Shown one piece after another: positions 1 to 12,200 of a DNA stretch of 64,000 bases (positions within the stretch are counted from its first letter, which is position 1; the number at the start of each line of letters is the position of its first letter). Source of the DNA: Gordionus sp. m RMFG-2023 (lineage: Eukaryota; Nematomorpha; Gordioida; Chordodea; Parachordodidae); contig NC_088779.1 in NCBI RefSeq assembly GCF_954871325.1, positions 10,852,846-10,916,845 of the forward strand, read 5' to 3'. Position numbers and translations under genes: made by a program. The notes beneath the pieces were generated by a model. The model was given only the letters and a program-made list of their open reading frames with translations. It searched no databases and had not been told where the DNA came from.

Positions 1-1189
1 ATCTGAATCAGCCCTTATTCAATTACTTCCTCCCTTTCCTCTTGTTCTTTCTCCTCCAAATCTTCTCCAGCTTCGCATCTGGATAAAATGTCTGGTAAAT
101 AATTTTCCCTCCCTCGTCGATATTTCACTTGTACATCAAAACTGCCTACGAGCAATAACCATCTCTGCAGCCTAGGCGATAGCATTAGTTCCTTGTTGTC
201 CTTCCGGAATAGATGCACCAACGGCTTGTGATCGGTGTAAATAATAAATCTGCCCCCGATCAGATATTCACGGCACTTTGTTAACCCGAAAATAACGTCC
301 AATGTTTCTTGCTCAATCACTGAATACCTGGTCTCTGCCGCTCTAAATTCTTGAGAAAAATAACACCGGCCTTTCTACCCCATCAATAAAATGCAACAGC
401 GCTCCTCCTACACATTTATGAGATGCATCCACCGTCAATATCACCTCCAATTCATTATTAAAACACACTAAAACGGGTTCCTTTCCTATTCGACCCCTCA
501 ATTCTTTGAAGGACTTCTCTTGTTCATTTGTCCAATCAAATTTTCTTCCTTTCTTTAATAACTGATATAAGGGCGCTGCTATTTGAGAAAATCCTTTCAC
601 GAACCGATGATAATAATTTACCATCCCCAAAAATGCCTGTACCTCTGCTTTATTACTGGGTCTTATCATATTATTAATTCCAGTCATATTTCTATCCACC
701 GGCCGCACCTCCTTTCCTGTGATCATGTGCTCCAGATAAGTCACTTCGGTCACTCCCAACCAGGGTTGCCATATCTCCCCACATCAGCAGGAGACTCCCG
801 CAATTTTTTAGTTTACACTCAGACATCTCTCTCCCGCAAAACTACCGCATTTGGAAATCTCCAGCAAAAATCTCCCGCAATTTTCTAATTTTTCCCTCAA
901 TTATTTTTTTAGTATTTTAACATTATAAATAATAATTTTGAGAGACATTAATTGATGATTTTTATTTTAAAATAATTTTAAATATTTATTCGAAAAATGT
1001 CTAAAAATTTCTTTCTATCCTGTTTTATTTTTATCCAATAATAAATCAACATCGTTTCATTCATATAAGTCAGTACAGGGGAGTATATCAACATCGATTG
1101 CAATACAAAAATATTCTCAATTAATAAATAATACAGATGCAACTACATCATCTATCATGTAGTTCAACATTCACAGAGCTATATCATCA

Positions 1190-1860
1190 CAATGTGGGTC
1201 ATATCTTTTTCTCATGATATTAACGACTCCAATATAAGTGCAAACCTTACTTGTGGCAGTACAAAAATGAGCAAGGCTATCACAAGTGTTTTAGTACCTA
1301 AATCCTAGAGGTCAATTCTAGACCATTTGAAAGATGGGCATCCATATTCAATTCTAACATATGCATCTAATAAGGGAAATATTAAAACATTTCCTTTGAT
1401 CCTTCGCTATTTCAACAAGAATATGAACATTTCCATAAAACTGTTAAAATTTTTTCCTCTGATAGTGAAAAATTCAACGATGTAGCTAGCCATATAATGG
1501 TAAATATAGCTGATTCAGGGTTATCAATGATTTGCATGTCCGCTTTTTGCGCTGATAATGCCTCTAAAAATTGGCTAAAACCAAATATATAATATGTCAT
1601 GCCAGGAATTTTATAAATATCTCAATAACGACGGTAAACATTTAGTTCTATTATTTAAATCTCAAAAAAATATAATTAAGTTTTAGCAATGGCGCCATAA
1701 AATTTATTGTCAATTTTTAACTGTAAAGATGAACACATCTGCAGCATAATTTTGTGAATCTTTGTTATAGATTCTTCTGATTGCAACTACACATTAACAG
1801 CATGTAGTAGATTTCCTACATGTGAAATCATTTGCAAATATACGTCTATTCATTATTGAA
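1190..1860 (+). pseudogene. hAT transposase fragment (left arm of hAT-E)
   Basis: In one + frame the segment around 1240-1450 reads like the conserved catalytic start of hAT transposases: a STKMSKAITSVLVP block, then HLKDGHPYSILTYASNKG, then FPLILRYF. Many hAT proteins have TDASNKG where this copy has TYASNKG, so the first catalytic aspartate may be lost. Further on, a YLNNDGKHLVLLFKS stretch (about 1620-1670) fits the later hAT core. Several stops and frame changes make it non-functional. The same segment occurs inverted at 1990-2420. Confidence 0.65.
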
Positions 1861-1989
1861 AAAAAATTTTAAAATATTAGTAGGACAGCTTTTATAATCT
1901 TTATTTAAGAAATATTTTTTTAAAGGTTTATAAAATTATAAAATTTTAAAATTCCGATGGCGGGTATTGGGAACATATCGCAACCAACA

Positions 1990-2420
1990 TTGTGCTGACT
2001 CAATTCTGTAAATACACTCTGTTTCTACCAAATTCTGAGGCATTATCAGATCAAAAAGCTGACATGCAATTTATTGTTAATCTCGAATCTGCTATATTTA
2101 CCATTATATGGTTAGCTATGTCTTTGGATTTTTCACTATTTGAGGGGAAAAATTTAATAGTTTTATTGAAACGACCTTAATTTTGATGAAATAGCGGAGG
2201 ATCGATTATCTGTTAGAATTGCATATGTATGCCCATTTTTCAAATCGTCAAGAATTGACGTCCTGGATTTAGGTCCTAAAACATTGATGATAGCCTTGCT
2301 CTTTGTTCTACAAGTATAGTTTTCATGTCGTTAAATATTATAGGAAATGATTCTACCAACATTGTGATGATAAGTATCTCTGTGAATGTTGTACTACAAG
2401 ATAAGTGATTACAATTACCG
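1990..2420 (-). pseudogene. hAT transposase fragment (right, inverted arm of hAT-E)
   Basis: The reverse complement of this stretch matches the left arm closely, for example GAGCAAGGCTATCA and ATTGCATGTC-like words, and reads YTCRTKSKAIINVLGPKS followed by LDDLKNGHTYAILT. It is therefore a second copy of the same transposase segment in opposite orientation. It has stops and frame changes different from those of the left arm, so the two arms have evolved apart for some time. Confidence 0.6.
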
Positions 2421-3989
2421 CAACTGTAGTTTCATCTGTATTATTTCTTATTTTTGGAATACCTTATTATGTATTTAAAGTGATACGTGATAAATAAGCG
2501 CCTATCCTTATAATGTAATATATACACACACACGGTAGATTTCCAATTACGGTCGTTTTACGGGACATTTGCATAAAATATATTTTTAATTGTAAAATTA
2601 AAATCGTTTTTTTTAATAAAATTTTATCTTGTTTACATTCTTTTATATTTAAAAAAGATCATTGGTTTTTTTTTATAAATTAATATATTATAAATCAAGA
2701 TGTTATTTTATTTTAAAAAATAGTTGCCGACTTTGTATTTATATAAACTAAATAAAAATTAATAGGCGGATAATTAAATCAATTCAAAATCCTGCCCGCA
2801 AAAATTTTTTTTAAACAATTTTTATATTTCTACTGCAATTTTTATATTTCTCCCGTATAATACCAAATTTCTTCCGCAATTTGAAAATTTTGACCTGGCA
2901 ACCCTGCCCTCAACACGCTTTTCTCCCCGCTGGCTCTCAATCCTTTCTCCTTGATTCTTCGAAATACTTCCTCCAATCTCTGTTCATATTGTTCGGGATT
3001 TTTCCCCGTCACCAAGACATCATCCATATAGTAGAAAACTCCCTCCATTCCCTGGAAAACCGCAGCCATCGTAAGCTAAAAAATGGGAGGTGAAACACTA
3101 AGTCCGAATGGTAATCTACAAAATGTAAACAATCCTTTCGGCGTAGTAAACGCTAATAACTTCCTTACCTCCGGCCTTACCCGCAGTTGCAGATATGCAT
3201 TAGTGAAATCCACTTTAGAAAAATAAAGGCTTCCCTTTAGACTAGCCAGTATTTCCTCGATTCTTGGCAAGGGATATTTAACCTCCACTACCCACGGATT
3301 TACTGTAACTCGAAAATCTGCGCATAAACGAAGTTTCCCATTGGCTTTTTTCACAGGCACTAAGGGAGTCGCCCATTCACTGTACTCCACCGGACATACA
3401 CTACCTTTCCTTACCCATTGATTCAACTCCAATTCCACTTCCTTTCTTCATTCAAACGGTATCCTCCGTAACGCACAAAACTTCGAAACGCAACCATCCT
3501 TCAATTTAATATCTACTTCATAATCTCTGAGGCATCCTAAATCTTCATTGAAAATTTCCCGATAACTTTGTACTAATCTCCGTACTCCTTCTTAATTTCC
3601 TCCCCTCATTTTCTTTAATTATCAACTCTTCTCCCCTAGGCCTTGTTTCCTCCTCCATTACCGCCCGATTTCCTTTCATCTTTGTATTCGTCATTTCTCG
3701 ATTTTCCTACCTGGTGGTATTCATCACCATTCGATTTTCTTTCTGTGATTCCTCCTTCCTCTTTACCTTTCCTTCCTCCTCCCTCCTTGTAATATCACGA
3801 CTCCTCTCATTGGCTACAATGTGCCTAGGGTAATTTCTACCTACTTCTTCTCTTGAATCATTATTTACGGCATCTCCCCCGGAATTTCTTTCCCCCATTT
3901 TACCTTTAGGATTCTTCTTCCCTATTTCGCCCTTGGAATTATTCTCTTTTATTTCTATTCTATCATTACCTCCCTTTATTTTCTTCGAA

Positions 3990-4265
3990 TTATTTCCACT
4001 TATTTTGCTCCTTGAATTATCGCTCCTTGAATTATCGCTCCTTGAATTATTGCTTCCGGAATTATTTTTCCTTAGTTCGCTCCTTAAATTATCGCTTCTT
4101 GACTTATTTTGATGGGTTTCGCTCCTTGAATTATCGCTCCTTGTTTCGCTCTTGGAATTGCTCTTCCTTGTTTCGTTTCTTAAATTATCACTCCTGGTTT
4201 CACTCCTAGAGTTATTTCTCCTTGTTTTGCTCCTTAAATTATCGCTCCTTGTTCCGCTCCAAGGA
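3990..4265. repeat. Short-unit tandem repeat inside the gypsy fossil
   Basis: A run of related units of roughly 15 to 36 bases, built on the word CGCTCCTTGAATTAT, lies between the protease-like and reverse-transcriptase parts. On the - strand it reads as a low-complexity Ser/Arg/Asn/Thr-rich linker (NSRSETRSDN-like). Such repeats expand by slippage, so the linker length should vary between copies. Confidence 0.75.
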
Positions 4266-5739
4266 AGATTTTCGCTGGTTCCCTCATTAAACATGGTCTC
4301 AATTCCAGGCAACACATTTTCTCTCAAGGTCATAACGGCTTATTCCTCACTCGTTATTGGTACAAATATTCCCCACCATGAAAATACTCCCCAAAAACTA
4401 TACCATGGACTACCAGTGATCGAATCCCAACCCATCACCGCTTCTATATTCCGATTAACAATCCATAAATCCAATATTTCAACCCTTTCTTCCGATGTCG
4501 CCACTATCTCCACCCTACCCATGGCTGCCAACAAGGTTCCCTCAAACTGCCTTATTCTCAACCCCTCATTCTCTATCCTTTCCCCAGGCTAATTACTTTG
4601 ATATCCATTATAACCAATTACCGAAATGGCAGCTCCTATATCAAATAACATAGGAACCATTCTTCCCCCAAATTTATCATGACTCTAGGACACGGATCAT
4701 GGACTATCCCCTCTTGTAGCATATATACCATCCCCTCTTGTAACATATTTACGCATTCCTCTTTATTCGTTTTTCGCTGATTAAATCCCTCCTCCATACC
4801 CCCTAACCATCTCGCCCGACCTGTACTGCAATTTTTTCACTATCATATAGTCACAAATTCTCACAATCCCTCGCAACATGCCCACCCTTTCGGCAATTCC
4901 ATATTTTTCTCCTCTAACTCCCCGATATTAATTGCCCGTCCCTCTTCCTCTCTCTCCCGCTCAATAGTCCTCACATTTAAAGCGTTTGGATTCATCCCTC
5001 TCTGTGGGAAACCCCCTTTGTTATTGTAATTGTTCGTATTACATTCCTCCTTTGCTCAAACCTACCACAACCAGCACATCTTAATCTCTCTTGTCTATCC
5101 GGACAGTAAGGGGTTATATGTCCTAATTTTCCACAACCAAAACATTTCGCCTCCCTGCAATCTCTGAGCATATGACCTGGTTTACCGCAATTATAACAAC
5201 TCATTACCCCTCTTTCCCGCGATTCAAAATTTTGTCTTAATTCTACTTTCCTTCCCCGAGAATTTTCTCTGGACTCTCTATACGGTCGGAATATTTGATT
5301 ATTTCCAAAATTTTGTTTCTCAGAGCTATATCGTTCACCCTTTAATTAACTCCTGAACCGGTAACCAAGTAACTTTGCCCATCATATCCTCTTCTCCATT
5401 ATGTCCCTCAATGGTCAAAGTTTGTCCTTTAATTCTTACGCTGCGACTCCTTCTCATTCTCCTGCCCCAAACTAAACTACATATCCATATTAATAGTATA
5501 ACCAACGCTCCAAAAATATTATACTGAACCGCCCAGTATTTAACAAATTTTAAACTTTCCATCACGGCGTTATAAAAAATTTGTGATCAATTTCAAAATA
5601 AAAATCTTGGTTATCTGTAATGTCAACAAGTAAGATATTATAAGTAACGTAAATAAGCCAATGATGCATATATGCATGCACACTTAATAGGTCAATGGAT
5701 GAAAAAACTCTTGTAAATTTCTTGTAATAGATTTATGTT

Positions 5740-6105
5740 TAAAAATATTTGGGCAGCACTTTCTACAACTTTCGATAAATATCGTCTAACAGCTTTTAAA
5801 ATTCCAAAAATTTAGGAAGCACTTCCGTGTATCTAGCTAATTTTCTAAAATTTTGGGTAAATTTGTCTAGCAGATTTATATATGGAAAAATTTGGGCAGC
5901 ATTTCCTATCTGGCTTAATTTCTAAAATTTTGGGTAAATTTGTATAATAGATTTATAATTGAAAAATTTTGGGCAACACTTCCGTGTACTGGGTTATTTA
6001 GTAAAATTTGCGCGAATTTCTAATATATTTATTTTCGGAAAAATTTGCGCAGCACTTTCATGTAACAGGTTTTTAATGGCCAAAAATTTGGGCAGCACTC
6101 CCGTG
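5740..6105. repeat. Diverged tandem repeat of about 77 bp, about five units
   Basis: The word GGGCAGCACTTCCGTGT, or a close variant, recurs near 5751, 5813, 5894, 5971, 6047 and 6090, followed in most units by TAATTTTCTAAAATTTTGGGTAAATTTGT. Spacing is near 77-80 bases in the middle and shorter at both edges. The array lies just beyond the 5' side of the gypsy fossil, so it could be its leader or LTR, but no matching copy exists elsewhere in the window to prove that. Confidence 0.75.
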
Positions 6106-6106
6106 G

Positions 6107-6321
6107 CCTTTTAATTATATGGTGCCAGCCGCAAAAAAGAAAAGAAAAAGTAATATATTTTAATATTTTTTAAAACAAAAATGTCTTAACCTCATCCCTT
6201 TCATTTATTATATGCCTTAATTTTATACTATTTAATTTTTTTTAAATTCTCTTTTTAAATCCCTTATTTTGACCTTTTAATTATAAGGTGCCAGTCGCAA
6301 AAAACGAGAAGAAAAAGTAAT
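6107..6321. repeat. Direct repeat pair of about 48 bp, 165 bp apart
   Basis: CCTTTTAATTATATGGTGCC at 6107 and CCTTTTAATTATAAGGTGCC at 6272 begin two near-identical stretches of about 48 bases, each ending in AGAAAAAGTAAT. Spacing is 165 bases, with AT-rich sequence between. This may be a continuation or a higher-order duplication of the neighbouring tandem array. Confidence 0.7.
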
Positions 6322-6362
6322 TATATTATTTATTTTTTTCCATGGGGACTCGGAACGAATAA

Positions 6363-6396
6363 AACGTGGGGATTCAAGATCTTGAATCCCCACGTT
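6363..6396. repeat. Perfect 34-bp palindrome
   Basis: AACGTGGGGATTCAAG is followed immediately by its own reverse complement with no spacer, centred on AAGATCTT between 6379 and 6380. It is noticeably richer in GC than its surroundings. As DNA it can extrude a cruciform and as RNA it forms a 17-bp stem. No ORF or flanking TSD explains it. Confidence 0.95.
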
Positions 6397-6399
6397 GAG

Positions 6400-7370
6400 A
6401 TTTCGAATCCCACATGATTCCATATCCCAATACGAACAAATAACCCATTTATAATAATATTCATAAATTCTCATAACTTCCGCTAAATATTTTTTTAAAA
6501 AATATTTGTTGTATATAATAAAACATTTGTAATACATTTCAAAAAAAAAAAATCATCCATATTATATCTAATAATATATCGGTTTCAGCTACTGTTTCAG
6601 ATGATTCTGATATTTATATAAGGGCATACAAAATAGGCTCTTCTGGATCCAAAAAATGCTACAGCTTTATGTTGAAGGCTCCATCTTGTGCAGGCTTTTT
6701 GGTTACTTTTTTCCTGTAATTAGCGAATTCTGTTTACTTAGATTTCTAAACATTTCGTACATTTTAGTAATTTTATAATCATGGTTATTTGTAGAGATAA
6801 ATTAAATAGAATTTTTTTTTGGTAGGTAAAATATTCTTATATCCAAAAGTGTTTAAGGTTTAACAAATGTAAGAAAATTAACTTCAAATTTTCGTGATAA
6901 AATATTATTATATAAATTAATTTAACTTTTTGCTAATATTTAGAAAAGAATTAACCTATTTGAAATAGAATACTTTGCAATTCACAATTCATTAAGACCT
7001 TTTATATTTTTACAAAATTTCTTCAAACATCTATTATAATTTTATTTAAGATAAAACAAAAAAAACTATTGATAATAAAATATTTATTTAAAAAAATATA
7101 CAAAAACAATTAAAAAGGTGAGATGGGGTAATTTGAATTGCTAATGGAACCATTATCATGAATAATAAATAATGCAATTGCTCTAATAAAAACCATCGTA
7201 ACGACTTGCTTTAGGTAAAAGGCTTAATTAGGATCGCCACATGTTTTATCTAATTTTTACCGAATGTGATAAATTTTAGGAATTTCTTTTTATGATTGGT
7301 TTTTTTTGTTATTTATGCTCTCAATAATTTTCTGGGCTGATAACAATTGCGTGTAGATTTGATTTTATGA
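6400..7370. other. AT-rich stretch without recognised gene
   Basis: Poly-A/T-rich sequence. Open frames here are short and without recognisable motifs. I see no repeat copy, TIR or tRNA. Confidence 0.5.
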
Positions 7371-7378
7371 TTATATAT

Positions 7379-8411
7379 TAGTGATCTGCATCGAGTCTAA
7401 TTTTTCTAGCTCGGCCCTGCTCGATGAAACTTTTTTCAAAAAGATTTGTCTTGCCCGATCCCGAACAATTTTTTCTTATTTCTCCCAAAAAAGTAGGGAG
7501 GGATGCGAACCCGGAAAAATTTTTCCCGGGTTTTTTAAGGTTTAAAAAAATAGGTGGGTTCGATTCGGGTTTAGTTCAGGGAAATATTTTTGAACCCGGG
7601 TTTGGTTCCGGGTTCAGATCGGGTTTAAGAGTTTTTAAATTGATAAAAAAATATATTCTATATTTAAATCATAATTAAAAAACTAGACATAAATTTGGTA
7701 TAAAAAATAAATTTTTTATTTTATTTATAGGCAAAATATAGTTAAAAATACAAAGCATAGTCATGTATAGATTTAGAAAATTTTATTTAGACGTATTTCT
7801 TTAAATTAACAATATCCAATATAATAATTTTTACTTTGACTTGTTCAATTTCATTTTCTTCTAATTAATAATCATTGAGAATAAGCTAAAAATTAAAAAT
7901 AAATAGTGTAAATGAATTTATTGTTTAAAATTTATTAACAATCCATAGAACACTTCACTTAATTAGAAATTTGAAAATATTATAAAATGTCAATTAAATT
8001 TTTAATATTTGTTTTACAATTATACAAAAATAATACACTGAACCCCGGTTCAAATAAAATTCCCGGGTTCAGTTCGGGATTTTGAAAATTTTATAAACGG
8101 GGTTCAGGTTCCGTTCAGGTTCAGATTATTTTCCCAAAAACCCGGGTTTTCTTCTCCGGATTCGAGTTCGGTTCGTACCCTGGCAAAAATGACCCAAAAT
8201 AAAAATTATTTGTCAGCCCCCGATTTATTTAAATATAGAAAAAAAAATTTATTGAAAAATATTAGCTCCTAGTTTCTTGCAAGAATTTTAAAATATATCA
8301 ATTTATTTGAGAAAATGTAATGTATCATTCGAACCAAAATTATTATTTTTAAATAGGCCCGACCGCTCGTTCGAGCCCGATACGGGCTGGGCTGTGATTT
8401 TCATATCTCCA
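7379..8411. mobile_element. MITE-F copy carrying a nested MITE
   Basis: Begins TAGTGATCTGCATCG, the same left end as the elements at 32254 and 51419, and ends in a GC-rich CGGGCTGGGCTGTGATTTTC stretch. Flanking octamers TTATATAT and ATATACAT match at 6 of 8 positions. The body contains the family's poly-T and GCCCGA words. It is longer than the other copies because a second element (7494-8183) is inserted. It has no coding capacity. Confidence 0.75.
7494..8183. mobile_element. Non-autonomous hAT-like element nested in MITE-F
   Basis: Its left end, AGGGAGGGATGCGAACC, is inversely related to its right end, GGTTCGTACCCTGG. The adjoining octamers CAAAAAAG and CAAAAATG match at 7 of 8 positions, fitting hAT-type insertion. 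Both arms are built of CCCGGGTTCAGGTTC-like words and can pair with each other. An open frame through the left arm (Phe/Gly-rich) is a by-product of this repeat and not a gene. Confidence 0.75.
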
Positions 8412-8424
8412 ATATACATCATTT

Positions 8425-8690
8425 AGTCAGTGACGAAGCTTTCATAGAAGAAAGGGAAGTATTGTCTTGAAATTTTTCCTACAAAATTCTTAAATAAACT
8501 TATAATATAATCTTTATAATATGTTTAAAAAAACTTACTTTTACTATGTCAAAAAAATACTAACTACGTTAAAATATTTACTATTGTATTTATTACATTA
8601 AAATAAATATACATGAGGGAGGCAAATTCTATATTGCTTATTTTTTTAATAAATAAAGAGAAATCATGCGAATGTATTGCGTAATTTTAC
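8425..8690. repeat. Dispersed repeat, copy 1 (second copy near 36.8 kb)
   Basis: Shares GTGACGAAGC, a run of ACTACGTTAAAA-like words and GAGGGAGGCAAATT with the stretch at about 36830-37150. Length and order agree, so these are two copies of one non-coding dispersed repeat. I could not fix its ends or a target duplication. Confidence 0.65.
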
Positions 8691-9240
8691 GTTTAAAAAA
8701 AAAGCAATGGGGAAGCTAATATAAAAAATGCTTATTTTTTTAATAAATAAAAGAGATTTTTTTTTATATTATATTTTCTTCCTTACTTTTTTTAAATAAA
8801 TTTTTTTTTCTTTTTAAAAATTAATAATTAATGTTAATAATTGCAATTTAGTGCTGTAAAGTAACGTCAAAAAATAACGTCGTTACTAACTTCGTTATTT
8901 TTTTTGAAGAAAAGGAACCACATTAGTTACCTTTTTCTAGAGGTAATGGTAACGAGTCTCTTTTTTTTTCGAGTAACGGAACGCAAAAAGTTACTGGTTA
9001 CTTTAAATTTTTTCTTAAAAATATTAAAAAGGGAAAAACATATTCTATTGTACTATGAAATTACTTTTATTTATTTTTTAATATAAATAATTTTTGCCGA
9101 TTTAATTCATATTAACTACTATTTCTTCATTTTTATTTAGAATTCTCGTTAAATTTTCAATCGGATGCGAATCTATTTAATATTCAATAAAAGTGATTGT
9201 TAATATATTATTGAATTTTATAATTTATTTTAAGAATATT

Positions 9241-12200
9241 ATGTCCATAGTACTTACTTCTTCAGATGAAAATGATTTAACCCTTCCCTTTCCCCAATTA
9301 TATTTACACCAATAAAGAAAATTCTGGGTCTACACTTTATAAATGTAAATTATGTCCCAACGCAAATATTTCAATCTCAATGTCCAGCACTTCAAACTTA
9401 AAGCATATTAAGGTAAAAAGATAAATTAATATATTATTATTTTAAACAATACTTTAATAATAGAATATTAAATCATGAGTATTAAAAAAACCATTAAAAG
9501 AAGTATTACTACATAATATTTTGAAAAGCTTAATCATGATATTAAAATATAAGCAATTAAATTATACTAGAATACCGCTGGGAACCAACATTAAAAGCCC
9601 AAGATTAATAAAATATTGGTATTAGTTCAAAATATTATATTGGGTTTAAACAATATCTTCTATATCTTGTTTTAGTATTGCTATTGGTTTAAGTTCAAAT
9701 TGTTAATAAATTTAAATAAAATAGTGATTTAAGAAACTTTGATTGAATAAATATGTATTTTTAAATATATAAATGTGGAATAAAACTATGAAGCAATATT
9801 GTTTTAGAGAACTGAACTTAGATAATTTTTCTGATTCCTTCTTAAATGTTAATTCTGAAAAGGATAAGAAATTGAAAAATTACATTTGGCAATCATAATT
9901 TCAATTTTTATTGTTTTTCTTGACAATATGCTTAGTGAGGGATTAAAAAATGCAATTAAATTTTTAAAAGATTTATCTTCAATTATTAAAAAAGTTAAGC
10001 TATTTTTAACTATTTTTAATTAAAAATTCAAGCATTAATATATTTTAATTAAAAAATTATAGGTACCCTCAAAAATGAAAGAGATTAATGAACATATGAA
10101 TAGTAATATAAAAAAAAATTGAAGCCAATTAACTCACACTTATTGAGATGCAGAATCCATCAACATTAAACATAAAAATAGCACAATTAGCTGTTGATGA
10201 ATTAGTTTTTAATTTTGTAATTGAAGAATTACAACCATTTCCCATTATAGAATGCACTGCATTTATTAATATTATCAAAAAATTGCAGCCAACTAAATAT
10301 GTGATGTCTAAGGCTACCCTCGTATTAAAAATTAGCATATGATAACATGGTAAAGAAATTAGCGGATTTATTGTGTATCCCAAAAATTTTCGGTACACTA
10401 TGGATTCTTGGTCAGCTTATCATCGGTAAAATATATTTTTTATAGATTGATAATATTATCTTTTAAAAAGTTCTTATTTAGGGATGACGGCACTGGCTAC
10501 ACTTAGAAACTCTTGAGGGGTTTCAGCCTGCTTTGCTTGTAAAAGACTAAACCAAAAACATATATTGATTATCTGGCAAAAATAATCTTTGAAATTTTTA
10601 CCACATATAAGATACAAATTAAAGTTACCAAAAGCATTACTGACAATCCTAGGAATTATATAAAAGCTTTCAAGTAAAAAAATTATAATATGTTTATTAA
10701 AAATTTATTAGAGTATATGGAAAAGGAGAGGAATCGGAGAATGAAATAGTTCCTCTGTCATTATTTGATCTATTTGAAAATCAAAATACTAATGATAATA
10801 TTGTATACTTACCTAAGCATCATTCCTGTTCAGCACACACTTTAAATCTCACTGATAGTGTTGACATTGAAAAGGCAGGCATAAGCGTTGCAGGAGGGGG
10901 GGGGGGGGCAAGGGAAAATCCCCCCTTCAGAAATTTATCACTTTTTGTGAATATCATTTTAAGCTAATAAAAAATATCCCCCTTATTCCTCCCCCCACTC
11001 CCTGACCCCCAAAAATGTGTGCATATATCTTAAACAATAATTTGAAAGAAAGATGTAAAAGTTGTTATTTTTTAATAAAACTATTCATCATAATTTATAC
11101 TTATATATAAAAAAAATGAACCAAAAATGTTTTTTAAGAAATGGAATAAAAGCCAAAGATAAGTCTTAAGACAAAAGTGAAATGAATTATAATTATTAAT
11201 AATAGATCCCAAAATTACTAAATAATATAATATATCATAAAACTATTAATAAAATTAAATCATAAAAAAAATTAAAGCACAATACAAAGAGTGGAATATT
11301 ATATGTCGTAGATTTACAGTATATCTAATTTTAAGTAATTTTTACCAATATAGCGAATACAGAAAACTATAAAATATTGATAAGGACATCAGAAAATATC
11401 TTTTAAAGACATTGTGGGATGAATAATATGAAGATTAATTTTTAATATCATTTTTTATTTAAAATAAATAAATGGCGTTAAATAATTGAATGCAAATTGT
11501 TGCTATATTTATTATCAAGAGCATTGATTAGTAAAATTTTATAAAATATTAACTGTAATATATTCTATAACTGTCAAATATGTCTGTAAAAGTGAAATTT
11601 TACCTAGTATTTTGTAATTAATTCTATATAATAGAGGAATATCAACTATATGTCTACTTACTTTTTATATATAAATTTCTTATACTTGTTTGGAATAAAT
11701 TATTACCATGCTTTTATATTAATGTATATACAAGTAATTTATTATATTTTTTTATAAACTAATAATAATATATTTCATATTTGTTCCAGGCTTATTTTTT
11801 TTATTAAAATTAACCTCCTATCTTGTAAAAATATTTTATGACTATATATAGACTAAGGTAACCCAGCCGAAGGTCGGGCAAAAGCGGGCCGAAGGCTGGC
11901 CCAAAACGGGGTCTGAGGGCGAAGCCTCCAAATTTTTTTAATTCTCCCGCCCTTTGTAAAATCAAGGCTACGCCTATGGGAAGGTAACGATGTCCACATT
12001 TTAAAACCACTTCAAAAATTATACATTTTCTAAATGTAAACTATTGTGGAATAAACATGTATAATCTTTAACTGCGCATCCATTTTTTAGGAAAACATAG
12101 GAAGAAATCTGATTAAACCGGTTATCACAAGAAGGAAGTCTTTTTATAACTCAGTGAAATTAATAGATTATCTTATTAAGGAGAATTGCCAAAAATTTGA

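Larger units (their letters stand above)
761..2906. mobile_element. hAT-E: foldback hAT transposon inserted in the gypsy fossil
   Basis: Starts CAGGGTTGCC and ends GGCAACCCTG, a perfect 10-bp terminal inverted repeat of hAT type. The flanking octamers CTCCCAAC and CCCTCAAC match at 6 of 8 positions, as expected of an old 8-bp target duplication. Reverse-transcriptase coding sequence of the host gypsy lies on both sides, so the boundaries are well supported. CTCCCGCAA-like motifs recur near both ends. The interior holds two copies of one hAT transposase segment in opposite orientations (about 1140-1600 and 1990-2420), so the element is largely self-complementary. It has no intact gene. Confidence 0.85.
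1..5575 (-). mobile_element. Ty3/gypsy LTR retrotransposon fossil, left end outside window
   Basis: Read on the - strand, this is the internal part of a Ty3/gypsy-type element. In order there is a gag-like start with one hydrophobic segment (about 5565-5335), two CCHC zinc knuckles (about 5204-5095), a retropepsin-like stretch (about 4660-4340), reverse transcriptase (about 3440-2910, with the YMDD box near 3030), the end of reverse transcriptase and start of RNase H (about 759-343), and RNase H (about 320-15, with TDHKPL and LPDILSR signatures). Integrase and one LTR would lie left of base 1; I could not delimit the LTR expected right of 5575. It is clearly broken, with several reading-frame interruptions plus a 2.1-kb hAT insertion, and looks old. 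The order gag, protease, RT and RNase H supports gypsy over copia. Confidence 0.9.

Noticed and set aside
4012-4592. Leu/Ser-rich + strand frames over the gypsy fossil
   Set aside because: They mirror the - strand gag-pol linker repeat and protease region; low complexity explains them.
7424-7678. Phe/Gly-rich 84-residue frame
   Set aside because: It lies in the GC-rich arm of a nested MITE; CCCGGGTTC repeats read open in several frames.
10148-10398. Opposed open frames on both strands
   Set aside because: Only the + frame fits the hAT transposase order (ELQPFPIIEC); the - frame is its shadow.
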